A DNA stretch of 64,000 nucleotides. Source: GCA-2731375 sp964631725. Lineage in GTDB: Bacteria; Pseudomonadota; Alphaproteobacteria; GCA-2731375. Numbering within the stretch: the first letter of the stretch is position 1; the number at the start of each line of letters is the position of its first letter. Made by a program: the position numbers and the translations under genes. The stretch covers positions 49,271 to 113,270 of the forward strand of contig CAZVYX010000014.1 of the NCBI GenBank assembly GCA_964631725.1. The letters are read 5' to 3'. The notes beneath the pieces are model-generated. The model saw only the letters and a program-made list of their open reading frames with translations, was not told the DNA's origin and did not search any database. Shown here one piece after another: positions 32,415-40,511 of the stretch.

Positions 32415-33884
32415 ATGCCCGATTATGACGTCATTGTGGTTGGCGGCGGCAATGCCGCCCTGTGCGCCGCGCTTTCCGCCCGCGAAAAGGGCGCCTCGGT
32501 CGTGGTTCTGGAACGGGCACCGAAGGAGGAAGCGGGCGGCAATACCGCCTTTACCGCCGGCGCCATCCGCACGGTCTACAACGGCGACGAAGATATCTTG
32601 GATCTGATGCCCGACCTCTCGCCCGAAGAACGCAACAGCGATTTCGGCTCCTACACGGAAGAGAAATTCTTCGACGATATGGGCACTGTGACCGATTACC
32701 GGGCCGACCCGGATCTGACCGAGTTGTTGATCACGCAGTCTTTTCCGACCCTGAAATGGCTGCAGGGCAAGGGCATGCGCTACATGCCGTTGTTCGCCAA
32801 ACAGGCCTTCAAGATCGATGGCAAATTCAAGTTCTGGGGCGGATTGACGGTCGAGGCCTATGGCGGCGGACCCGGTCTGGTCGAGGGCCTGACGGAGGTC
32901 TGCAATCGCGAGGGCATCGAAATCCGCTACAACGCCCGCGCCCTGTCGCTGCTCAATGACGACGACGGCGTCCATGGCGTGATCCTGCGCCAGGACGGCA
33001 AAACGGCGGAATTAAGCGGCAAAGCGGTGATCCTGGCCTGTGGTGGGTTCGAGGCCAATGCCGAGATGCGCACCCGCTATCTGGGCCCCGGTTGGGAATT
33101 GGCGCCGGTGCGCGGCACCCGCTTCAACACCGGCGACGGCATCCAGATGGCCCTGGCGGCCGGCGCCAGCCCGCGGGGCAACTGGTCGGGCTGCCACGCC
33201 GTGGCCTGGGACCGCAACGCGCCGGAATTCGGCGATCTGGCGGTCGGCGACGGGTTCCAGAAACACAGCTATCCCTTCGGCCTGATCGTCAACGCCGACG
33301 GCAAGCGTTTCGTCGACGAGGGCGCCGATTTCCGCAATTACACCTACGCCAAATACGGCCGGGAAATCCTCAACCAGCCGCGGCAGTTCGCCTATCAGGT
33401 ATTCGATCAGAAAACCGTTCACCTGCTGCGCGATGAATACCGCATCCGCGAGGTTACCAAGGCGCAATCGGATACCCTGGAAGGCCTGGTGGCGCAGATG
33501 GAGGGGGTCGATGCGGCGCAATTTCTGCGTACCGTCGCGGAATACAACGCCGCCGTACAGACCGATATCGAGTTCAACCCAACGGTCAAGGACGGCCGCT
33601 GCACGAAGGGCCTAGCGGTCGAAAAAACCAACTGGGCCAACACCTTGGACGAACCGCCCTATATGGCCTTTGGTGTCACCTGCGGCATCACCTTCACCTT
33701 TGGCGGTGTCCGCATCGATACCGACGCCAACGTCATCGATACCGACGGCAACGGCATTCCAGGCCTCTATGCCGCCGGCGAGATGGTCGGCGGTCTGTTC
33801 TATTTCAACTATCCCGGCGGCAGCGGCCTGATGTCTGGTTCGGTTTTCGGCCGGATCGCCGGGGCCAACGCCGCGAAAGGATGA
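32415..33884 (+). CDS. tcuA: TcuA-like FAD-dependent tricarballylate/fumarate-reductase-family dehydrogenase
   Basis: A 489-residue flavoprotein of the succinate dehydrogenase/fumarate reductase flavoprotein family. The FAD loop is VVGGGNAALCAALSARE near residue 8, the GGNTAFTAGAIR segment near 42 and the C-terminal GLYAAGEMVGGLFYFNYPGGSGLMSG region (read in part) near 447. The alignment of these motifs and length match FAD-dependent tricarballylate dehydrogenase TcuA. It is followed 4 nt later by a beta-hydroxyacid dehydrogenase and then an enoyl-CoA hydratase. No TcuB or TcuC gene is adjacent, so the substrate may be a different carboxylate. Confidence 0.82.
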   Translation: MPDYDVIVVGGGNAALCAALSAREKGASVVVLERAPKEEAGGNTAFTAGAIRTVYNGDEDILDLMPDLSPEERNSDFGSYTEEKFFDDMGTVTDYRADPDLTELLITQSFPTLKWLQGKGMRYMPLFAKQAFKIDGKFKFWGGLTVEAYGGGPGLVEGLTEVCNREGIEIRYNARALSLLNDDDGVHGVILRQDGKTAELSGKAVILACGGFEANAEMRTRYLGPGWELAPVRGTRFNTGDGIQMALAAGASPRGNWSGCHAVAWDRNAPEFGDLAVGDGFQKHSYPFGLIVNADGKRFVDEGADFRNYTYAKYGREILNQPRQFAYQVFDQKTVHLLRDEYRIREVTKAQSDTLEGLVAQMEGVDAAQFLRTVAEYNAAVQTDIEFNPTVKDGRCTKGLAVEKTNWANTLDEPPYMAFGVTCGITFTFGGVRIDTDANVIDTDGNGIPGLYAAGEMVGGLFYFNYPGGSGLMSGSVFGRIAGANAAKG

Positions 33885-33888
33885 TGCC

Positions 33889-34791
33889 ATGAGCGCGAAC
33901 CATATCGGTTTCATCGGCCTGGGCGTCATGGGCGAGCCCATGTGCCATAATCTGCACCAGAAATCCGGCCAAACCGTCATGGCCTGCGACATCGACCCCG
34001 CGCCATTGGAGCGGGCCCGCGCGGCCGGCCTGGAAGCAACGGACAGTCTGGAGGAAATCGCCAAAAACTGCGGCATAATCTTTATTTCCATGCCCAGCGG
34101 CGTGCAGTTGGAACAGGTCTGTGGCGGTCTTATGCCGCACATGACATCGGGCCAGACGATTGTTGATACCACCACGGCGCCGGTCGCCCTGACCAAGGAT
34201 CTGGCGGCGAAATTTCAGGAACAAGGCATCGATTACGCCGACGCCCCGATCGCGCGCACCCGCCAGGCGGCCCGCGACGGCACCCTGGCGGTGATGGTCG
34301 GCGCCGGGGATGCGGTTTTTGCCCGGATCGAGCCGCTGATTGCCTGCTATGCCAACGATATCACCCTTTGTGGCGACGTGGGCAGCGGCCAAGTGGTGAA
34401 GATCCTCAACAACATGATCGTCGCCGAAACCGTCAACGCGGTGGCCGAGGCCCTGACCATCGGGCGCCGGGCCGGCCTGGATGACGCCCTGTTGCTGGAC
34501 ACCCTGGCCAAGGGTTCCGCCGACAGCTTCGTGCTGCGCAATCATGGCGTCAAGGCGATGCTGCCCGGCGTCTTTCCGCTGCGCGCATTTTCGGTCAACT
34601 ATATGTTGAAGGACATGGGGTATGCCCTTGATCTGGCGGAAGAAACCGGCGTTGACGTCAAGGGCGCCAAAACCACCAACGAGATCTTGCAGGAAACCTC
34701 AACCAAGGGCGTTCTGGCCGACGCCTACTGGCCGGCGCTGCTGGCCGTGATCGATCCTTCCATTGATCCACAAACCCCCGATGGCGATTGA
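33889..34791 (+). CDS. NAD(P)-dependent beta-hydroxyacid dehydrogenase (3-hydroxyisobutyrate dehydrogenase family)
   Basis: A 300-residue protein with the N-terminal GFIGLGVMGEPMCHNL dinucleotide motif, a substrate-binding DAPIARTRQAARDGTLAVMVGA stretch (read in part) near residue 115 and the catalytic Lys in GSGQVVKILNNMI near residue 168. It oxidises a short beta-hydroxy acid or reduces the semialdehyde. The ATG has a Shine-Dalgarno within the end of the TcuA-like gene region, and the next gene starts 4 nt later, so all three belong to one operon. Confidence 0.87.
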   Translation: MSANHIGFIGLGVMGEPMCHNLHQKSGQTVMACDIDPAPLERARAAGLEATDSLEEIAKNCGIIFISMPSGVQLEQVCGGLMPHMTSGQTIVDTTTAPVALTKDLAAKFQEQGIDYADAPIARTRQAARDGTLAVMVGAGDAVFARIEPLIACYANDITLCGDVGSGQVVKILNNMIVAETVNAVAEALTIGRRAGLDDALLLDTLAKGSADSFVLRNHGVKAMLPGVFPLRAFSVNYMLKDMGYALDLAEETGVDVKGAKTTNEILQETSTKGVLADAYWPALLAVIDPSIDPQTPDGD

Positions 34792-34795
34792 TACC

Positions 34796-35674
34796 ATGTC
34801 TGAAATACCCAGCTACGAGACCATCACCTACGCCCACCCCCTGCCCGGCGTGGCGCAGATTACCCTGAACCGGCCCAAGACGCGCAACGCCCAGGATCTG
34901 CAAATGACCTACGATCTGAACGACGCCTTCGAGCGGGCGGCGGCGGATGGGGAGGTCAAGGTGATCATTCTGGCCGGGGCCGATCCGCATTTCTGCGCCG
35001 GTCACGACCTTTCCGGCGACAGCGGCAAGACCTGGGCCGATTTCCCCCAGGTCAACACCTGGGGCAGCTTTGACCCGCCCGGCGCGGAAGGCCGTTTTGC
35101 CCGCGAAAGCGAGATCTATCTGGGCATGACCGAGCGTTGGCGCAATGTACCCAAGCCCACGATTGCCGCCGTGCAGGGCAAATGCATCGCCGGCGGCCTG
35201 ATGCTGGCCTGGGCCTGCGACATCATCATCGCCTCCGCCGATGCGGAATTCCGCGACCCGGTGGTGGAAATGGGCGTCTGCGGCGTCGAATTTTTCGCCC
35301 ATCCCTGGGAAGTGGGCCCGCGCAAGGCCAAGGAATTGCTGTTTACCGCCGATTGGCTGGGCGCGGAGGAGGCCCGGCAGCTTGGCATGGTGAACCAGGT
35401 GGTGCCGCGCGATGAATTGCTGGCAACCGCTTTGGCGATGGCGGAACGGATCGCACAAAAACCGCTTTTCGCCCTGAAACTAACCAAGGAAGCCGTCAAC
35501 CAGACCCAGGATGCCATGGGCCGGCCCAATGCGATGTCGCAGGTTTTCGCCCTGCATCAGCTTTGCCACAGCCATAATGTGCAAGTGCACGGCATTCCCG
35601 TCGACCCGGGCGGGCTGCCGGAGGGCATGCGCGGGCGGTTCGTCAAAAAACCGGCCTCCGGCGTCTCGGAGTAG
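34796..35674 (+). CDS. Enoyl-CoA hydratase/isomerase family protein (crotonase fold)
   Basis: A 292-residue crotonase-fold protein. The oxyanion-hole segments are GADPHFCAGHDLSGDS near residue 63 and KCIAGGLMLAWACDI near residue 128. The catalytic-loop region reads VVEMGVCGVEFFAHPWEVG. The conserved Glu pair of true hydratases is not clear at the second position, so lyase, isomerase or decarboxylase activity is possible. Start 34796 is preferred; 34781 is also open. It is the last gene of the TcuA-like operon. Confidence 0.85.
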   Translation: MSEIPSYETITYAHPLPGVAQITLNRPKTRNAQDLQMTYDLNDAFERAAADGEVKVIILAGADPHFCAGHDLSGDSGKTWADFPQVNTWGSFDPPGAEGRFARESEIYLGMTERWRNVPKPTIAAVQGKCIAGGLMLAWACDIIIASADAEFRDPVVEMGVCGVEFFAHPWEVGPRKAKELLFTADWLGAEEARQLGMVNQVVPRDELLATALAMAERIAQKPLFALKLTKEAVNQTQDAMGRPNAMSQVFALHQLCHSHNVQVHGIPVDPGGLPEGMRGRFVKKPASGVSE

Positions 35675-35909
35675 GCAAAATCTTCCCAGCGGGGAGACCG
35701 GACGGGCGCGCACAGCCGAATTTGTCCGACAGCTAGGAAATAGTTGCCGGCCAGGTCAAATGCACCCGCCGATCATGCGTTGCGACAAATCCGGCAAAAT
35801 TTCCAAATTTTTGCGGTTCGCCATTACACTACGGCACGCCGGCTGTTTTTTGGCTGATTCAAACGGCAAACCCGGACAACACAGAATTGCCATGACGCTC
35901 AACACAACT
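35675..35909. other. Non-coding leader between enoyl-CoA hydratase and the PAS gene
   Basis: No convincing gene is seen here. The stretch is moderately AT-rich around 35790-35890, with T-runs (for example near 35845) but no strong intrinsic hairpin. It leads into the sigma-54-type promoter at 35910-35925. Confidence 0.4.
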
Positions 35910-35925
35910 TGGCATGCTTCCTGCA
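35910..35925 (+). promoter_or_regulatory. Sigma-54 (RpoN)-type promoter upstream of the PAS gene
   Basis: TGGCATG (35910-35916), four spacer bases and CTGCA (35921-35925) match the -24/-12 consensus TGGCACG-N4-TTGCW at nearly all positions, with the invariant GG and GC separated correctly. The predicted start site lies about 38 nt before the PAS-domain ATG at 35975. RpoN control is inference from this match. Confidence 0.6.
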
Positions 35926-35974
35926 TTGCAAGAGATGGCGGATAGCCTGTGTGCAATATTGGAGTGTGAGCCCT

Positions 35975-36478
35975 ATGTCGTTGCAAACTGTTGAAACTGC
36001 TTTTGATACCGAGTCCGCCAGTCGTGATGACGCCAAATATGGAAGTCGTGAACGGCGGTCCACATCGCGGGCCGGTGTCAACTGGCGCAAGGCGCGCGGC
36101 CAGGCGCAGGCACCAACCCTAAGCAGCCTGGGGATTGGCGATACGGCAACGGATTGGCACGACCGTTTCCTGATCCGCAGCGATATGTACATGTACCACG
36201 CCGTTTTCATCGCCTGCGGCGACACCCTGCAATCGGATTGGGAAATGCAGCGTCTGGGCGAAACCCTGGAAGATAGTTTGCCGGTGGCGCTATGCGACCG
36301 TTTCGCCGAAGGCTGCCAACGCTCCCTCAAGGAAGGTTGCCCGGTTCCCGTTGAAGGCAGCTATCGCGACGACGCCGACCACGAGATCCTGTTTCGCTGT
36401 GTCATGATGCCGGTTCGCGCGCCCAACGATGGCGTCGATTTCATTTACGGCGCCTATTCCCACAAAATCGCCGCCTGA
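35975..36478 (+). CDS. PAS_5-type small sensory protein
   Basis: A 167-residue protein with a charged, low-complexity N-terminus (about 1-55) followed by a PAS-like core. The core contains DMYMYHAVFIACGDTLQSDW (read in part), the LCDRFAEGCQRSLKEGCPVPVEG helix-strand unit and a C-terminal ILFRCVMMPVRAPN strand. No output domain is attached, as in many alphaproteobacterial PAS_5 proteins. It sits behind a sigma-54-type promoter and 101 nt upstream of selA on the same strand. A second PAS_5 protein is encoded at 55.5 kb. Confidence 0.7.
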   Translation: MSLQTVETAFDTESASRDDAKYGSRERRSTSRAGVNWRKARGQAQAPTLSSLGIGDTATDWHDRFLIRSDMYMYHAVFIACGDTLQSDWEMQRLGETLEDSLPVALCDRFAEGCQRSLKEGCPVPVEGSYRDDADHEILFRCVMMPVRAPNDGVDFIYGAYSHKIAA

Positions 36479-36579
36479 CCCGACTGTTGCCCAATAACTT
36501 GCCGACCGCCGTTGACCGGGCCGCCATGTGGGCCTAGCTTCATTGCCTCGAATTAGGCAGGAAACAGCGCACGGCTCCC

Positions 36580-38028
36580 ATGGGCAGGCTAAACAAGGCG
36601 ACTGAAAAGACAATTCATCCCGGTCACGGCGATATCCCGTCGTTGGACCGCCTGTTGCGCACGCCCGCCCTGGAACAATTGCAGGCCCTAAGCGGCCGCC
36701 AATTGGTCCTGGAGGAGGCGCGCGCCGAACTGGGCCAAATGCGCCAAAATCTGGACAAATCTAGTGCCAGAACTGATGATCTCAGCCTGGATGGCCTGGC
36801 CCGGCGGATCGAGGCCAGGGTCGGCGCGGCCCTGGAGATGTCCCTGCGTCCGGTCTTCAATCTAACCGGTACCATTTTGCATACCAATCTGGGCCGGGCG
36901 CCCCTGGCGGAAGAGGCGATCGAGGCCATGGCCAAGGTGGCCCGGGGCGCGGCCAATGTGGAATTTGATCTTGCCAAGGGCCGGCGCGGCGACCGGGATG
37001 ATCATGTCGAGGATTGGCTTTGTCGTTTGACGGGCGCGGAGGCGGCGACGGTGGTCAACAATAACGCCGCCGCCGTTCTGTTGATGCTCAATACCCTGGC
37101 AAACCGGCGCGAAGTGCCGGTGTCACGTGGTGAACTGATCGAAATCGGCGGCGCCTTCCGGATCCCGGAGATCATGCGCCGGGCCGGTTGCCGCCTGGTT
37201 GAGGTCGGCACCACCAACCGCACCCATTTGCATGACTTCGCCGATGCCATGACCCCGCGCACCGGCATCGTGATGAAGGTCCATACCTCGAACTACGTGG
37301 TACAGGGCTTCACGGCGGAGGTCGGCGACGGTGATCTTGCCGCCCTGGCCCAGCAACACGGCCTGCCCTACATGGTCGATCTGGGCAGCGGTTCGTTGAT
37401 CGACATGGCGGCCCTGGGCCTGCCGCATGAAACCACCGTCAGGGAAACCCTGGAAAACGGCGCCGATCTGGTCAGTTTTTCCGGTGACAAGCTGCTGGGC
37501 GGGCCGCAGGCGGGGCTGATCGCCGGGCGCGCCGATCTGATCGCCAAGATCAAGAAAAACCCCATGAAACGGGCCCTGCGGGTCGATAAAGTGACCATGG
37601 CGGCCCTGGCGGCGACCTTGCGTCTGTATGCCCAACCGGAAAAACTACAGGCCAGGCTGCCAACCCTGCGCCTGCTGACCCGGCCCCGCGCGGATATCCA
37701 GGCCATGGCCGAACGCATCGCACCCGTCCTGCGGCAAACCCTGGGCGCGGCAACAATAGTGGATATTTCGCCCTGCACGGGGCAGATCGGCAGCGGTTCC
37801 CTGCCGGTGGAAGTCCTGCATAGCGTGGCGCTGACGTTGCGCCCGAATAGCGGCGGCAAGAAGACGGGCGCCGCCCTGAAACGCCTGGCGGCGGCCTTTC
37901 GCGCCCTGCCCGTGCCCGTTCTGGGCCGGATCGCGGATGATGCCCTGCACTTTGACCTGCGCTGCCTCGAGGCGGGCGAGGGCGAAACCGCCTGGTTGGC
38001 GCAATTGTCGGACTTACGGGTTAAATAG
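36580..38028 (+). CDS. selA: L-seryl-tRNA(Sec) selenium transferase
   Basis: A 482-residue PLP-dependent enzyme with SelA features throughout: PSLDRLLRTPALEQL at the N-terminus, FNLTGTILHTNLGRAPLA near residue 92, VNNNAAAVLLML near 155, and the PLP Lys in SFSGDKLLGGPQAGLIAG (read in part) near residue 302. SelA converts Ser-tRNA(Sec) to Sec-tRNA(Sec) using selenophosphate. It is followed 3 nt later by selB, a typical bacterial arrangement. selD and selC were not found in the window. Confidence 0.95.
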   Translation: MGRLNKATEKTIHPGHGDIPSLDRLLRTPALEQLQALSGRQLVLEEARAELGQMRQNLDKSSARTDDLSLDGLARRIEARVGAALEMSLRPVFNLTGTILHTNLGRAPLAEEAIEAMAKVARGAANVEFDLAKGRRGDRDDHVEDWLCRLTGAEAATVVNNNAAAVLLMLNTLANRREVPVSRGELIEIGGAFRIPEIMRRAGCRLVEVGTTNRTHLHDFADAMTPRTGIVMKVHTSNYVVQGFTAEVGDGDLAALAQQHGLPYMVDLGSGSLIDMAALGLPHETTVRETLENGADLVSFSGDKLLGGPQAGLIAGRADLIAKIKKNPMKRALRVDKVTMAALAATLRLYAQPEKLQARLPTLRLLTRPRADIQAMAERIAPVLRQTLGAATIVDISPCTGQIGSGSLPVEVLHSVALTLRPNSGGKKTGAALKRLAAAFRALPVPVLGRIADDALHFDLRCLEAGEGETAWLAQLSDLRVK

Positions 38029-38031
38029 GCC

Positions 38032-39981
38032 ATGATCATTGCAACCGCGGGCCATGTGGACCATGGCAAGACCACGCTGGTACGGGCCCTGACCGGGGTT
38101 GATACGGACCGCCTGCCGGAAGAGAAAAAACGTGGCCTGACCATCGACATCGGTTTTGCCTATCAGGACATAGCGGACACGGACGGGGCGGATGTGACCC
38201 TGGGCTATGTCGATGTGCCGGGTCATGAACGATTTGTAAAGAACATGCTGGCGGGGGTCGCCACCATCGATTTCGCCCTGTTGGTGGTTGCCGCCGATGA
38301 CGGCGTGATGCCGCAAACCGAGGAACATCTGGCGATCCTCGGCCTGCTGGGCATCCAACATGGCGCCGTCGCGATCACCAAGATCGATCGGGTCGAGGCG
38401 GACCGCGTGCACGAGGTCGAAGCCGAGGTCGAAGCCCTTTTGGCGCCGACCGCCCTGGCCGGCGCGCCAATGTTTCCGGTTTCGGGCGAAGTCGGCACCG
38501 GTATGGACGCATTGCGCCAGCACCTGGAAGATGCGGCCAGAAGCCACGCCGACCGCGCCGTCAAAGGTCATTTCCGCCTTTCCGTCGATCGCGCCTTCAC
38601 GGTGCCCGGTGCCGGCCTGATCGTCACCGGCGCGGTGTTTTCCGGCCAGGTGGCGGTGGGCGACCGCCTGCTTTTGGCGGCCCAGGACACGGAGGAGGCG
38701 ATCGAGGTGCGGGTGCGCGGCCTGCGCGCCCTGGACCGCGAGGCGACCGTGGGGCGGGCCGGACAGCGTTGCGCGATCAATATCGCCGGCGCCGATCTGC
38801 ATCAATCGCTGGTCAGCCGGGGCGATTGGCTGCTGGCGGAGGCCGCCCACGCGCCTGTGCGCAAATTCGATGCACGCGTCCGGGTCCTCGACGGCGAAAG
38901 CCGGCCCCTGGCCCATTGGACGCCGGTGCATCTTCATCTTGCCGCCGCCGACGTCACTGGGCGGATCGCCATTCTGGGGGAGCGGAGGATCATGCCGGGC
39001 GAGGATGGCCTGGCGCAACTGGTTCTGGATGCGCCCATCGGCGCCCTGTTCGGCGACCGTTTCATCCTCCGCGACCAATCCGCCCAACGCACCCTGGCCG
39101 GCGGCGGCGTGATCGACCCCTTCCCACCGCGGCGCGGCCGCGCCCGCCCGGAGCGTCTGGCGATGTTGCGGGCGATGGAGGCGGAGGCGCCGGCTGAGGC
39201 CCTGGCGACAATGGTCGCGGCCGCCGATAGCGGCGTAAATCTGGCGCAATTCAGCCAAACCCGCAATTTAACCGAGGCCGAGTCCGAAAATCTGCGCCAG
39301 ATCGATGGGCAGATCGTATTACCCGCAAACAACGGCGATTTGGCGCTTTCCCAGGACCGATGGCGGGCGGTGGAACAAGGCATTCTGGAAGCCCTGGCGG
39401 CCTGGCACAAGAAACAGCCCGAGGCCGTCGGCCCCAATGACAACGCGTTGCGCGCGGCCATGACGTCGGCACCGGCGCCGGCGCTGCTGGCGGCGGCAAT
39501 CGCGCATCTGATAGATCAACGCACCATCATCCGCGATGGTATCTCCCTGCGCCTGCCGGATCATTCGCCGCGCCCCTCGGACGCGGATCTGGAGTTGTGG
39601 AAAAAAGTCGCGCTTATTCTGGAAGAAGGCGGCATCCGTCCGCCCCGGGTGCGCGAGGTGGCGGAAGAACTCAGGATGGAACCGGCGCGCCTGGAAGCGT
39701 TTCTGAAACGCTGTGCCCGCCAGGGCCGCCTGATGGCGGTGGCGCCAAACCGGTTTTTCCCGCCCGCCGCCGTGTGGGAATTGGCGGCGGTGGTGGAGCG
39801 ATTATGCGCGGCGGCGGGGGAGGACGGCTTCACCGCCGCCACCTTCAAGAATGATACCGGCATCGGCCGGAACGTGGCGATTGAGGTGCTGGAGTTCTTT
39901 GACACTTCCGGCCTGACGAGACGGCAAGGCAACGTCCGCCACCTGCGCCGTCCGGCGGCCGAGGTCTTTGGCGACAGTTGA
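38032..39981 (+). CDS. selB: Selenocysteine-specific translation elongation factor
   Basis: A 649-residue translational GTPase. G1 reads TAGHVDHGKTTLVRAL, the DVPGHERFVKNML region contains G3, and ITKID is G4. Domains 2-3 follow, then a long C-terminal winged-helix region (about 400-649) that in SelB binds the SECIS hairpin and contacts Sec-tRNA. It starts 3 nt after selA. The full length and C-terminal extension distinguish it from EF-Tu. Its presence supports reading of the UGA in the GrdB-like gene as Sec. Confidence 0.95.
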   Translation: MIIATAGHVDHGKTTLVRALTGVDTDRLPEEKKRGLTIDIGFAYQDIADTDGADVTLGYVDVPGHERFVKNMLAGVATIDFALLVVAADDGVMPQTEEHLAILGLLGIQHGAVAITKIDRVEADRVHEVEAEVEALLAPTALAGAPMFPVSGEVGTGMDALRQHLEDAARSHADRAVKGHFRLSVDRAFTVPGAGLIVTGAVFSGQVAVGDRLLLAAQDTEEAIEVRVRGLRALDREATVGRAGQRCAINIAGADLHQSLVSRGDWLLAEAAHAPVRKFDARVRVLDGESRPLAHWTPVHLHLAAADVTGRIAILGERRIMPGEDGLAQLVLDAPIGALFGDRFILRDQSAQRTLAGGGVIDPFPPRRGRARPERLAMLRAMEAEAPAEALATMVAAADSGVNLAQFSQTRNLTEAESENLRQIDGQIVLPANNGDLALSQDRWRAVEQGILEALAAWHKKQPEAVGPNDNALRAAMTSAPAPALLAAAIAHLIDQRTIIRDGISLRLPDHSPRPSDADLELWKKVALILEEGGIRPPRVREVAEELRMEPARLEAFLKRCARQGRLMAVAPNRFFPPAAVWELAAVVERLCAAAGEDGFTAATFKNDTGIGRNVAIEVLEFFDTSGLTRRQGNVRHLRRPAAEVFGDS

Positions 39982-40301
39982 GTCGATCCATCGTCCAGGA
40001 AGTCCCGTATATATGCCGACCGGCAAAATCGATTCGTCCGTTCGGTGAATTTTTGCACCCTGGAACCATTGACCGGTTGCCCACGCCAATGGGATCATAT
40101 GTCCAGTAACGCGTTTCTACCCGCACGGGAAAACCGATTATTGATCCGAAGGCTTTGTTTTATTTATATGATTTCCGGCATCCGCAAGCATGGCCGACAG
40201 TCTGGTAACCATCGTTATCAACTCTTCGCGGCGTTAACGCATTGTTAACCTATTTATTTCAGGTTCCATTCATATCTTGTGAATAAGCCTGTGGATAAAT
40301 C
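39982..40301. other. Non-coding region after selB with terminator-like and DnaA-box-like elements
   Basis: No gene is seen in this AT-richer 320-bp gap. A weak stem-loop (ATTC...CCGTTCGG...GAAT, 40032-40050) runs into T5 and could end selAB transcription. Further on come GCGTTAACGC and TTGTTAACC (about 40232-40250), then two tandem TGTGRATAA repeats just before a 58-codon ORF. No selC-type tRNA was found. Confidence 0.45.
40278..40298 (+). repeat. Tandem DnaA-box-like repeats
   Basis: TGTGAATAA (40278-40286) and TGTGGATAA (40290-40298) are the reverse complements of TTATTCACA and TTATCCACA, the latter a perfect E. coli R1-type DnaA box. They are spaced 12 nt start to start, with a third degenerate TGGATAA at 40303-40309. 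This could be a DnaA regulatory or titration site. Origin function is not supported by gene context. Confidence 0.45.
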
Positions 40302-40478
40302 ATGGATAAGAGGAAAATGGAGCGCACCTGCAGTCCGTACCTGCGACGGCCTTTGCGATCCTTGGATCAAGCCTTGAAGGACCAGGCGCGCATCGTGCGG
40401 CGGAACAACGAGCGGCTGCTCGCCGAACCGGACCCGATTACATGGCTGGTTATTCGCGATGCGAAAAAGGCGAGCTAG
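40302..40478 (+). CDS. Small hypothetical protein (58 residues)
   Basis: An open frame of 58 codons starts at ATG 40302 (MDKRKMERTCSPYLRR) and ends in TAG. It is rich in Arg/Lys/Gln/Glu, with an amphipathic stretch QALKDQARIVRRNNERLL and a C-terminal ITWLVIRDAKKAS. The codon pattern is GC-rich at third positions, unlike the preceding AT-rich gap, supporting real coding. No family was recognised. The repeats at 40278-40298 overlap its leader and could regulate it. Confidence 0.5.
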   Translation: MDKRKMERTCSPYLRRPLRSLDQALKDQARIVRRNNERLLAEPDPITWLVIRDAKKAS

Positions 40479-40511
40479 GACGCCGAATGAAATTCGTGCG
40501 CGCGAAGGGAC

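Noticed and set aside
36022..36140. Low-complexity N-terminus of the PAS protein as a repeat region
   Set aside because: It is charged coding sequence with no periodic unit.
38014..39258. A 414-codon minus-strand ORF opposite selB
   Set aside because: It is a shadow of selB; the selB motifs are unambiguous on the plus strand.
39982..40301. selC (tRNA-Sec) downstream of selB
   Set aside because: No 8-bp acceptor arm, TCA anticodon stem or T-arm consensus was found by eye; a tRNA search is needed for the rest of the genome.
40278..40309. Chromosomal replication origin
   Set aside because: Only two good DnaA boxes and no dnaA, parAB, hemE or similar neighbours; kept only as a DnaA-site finding.
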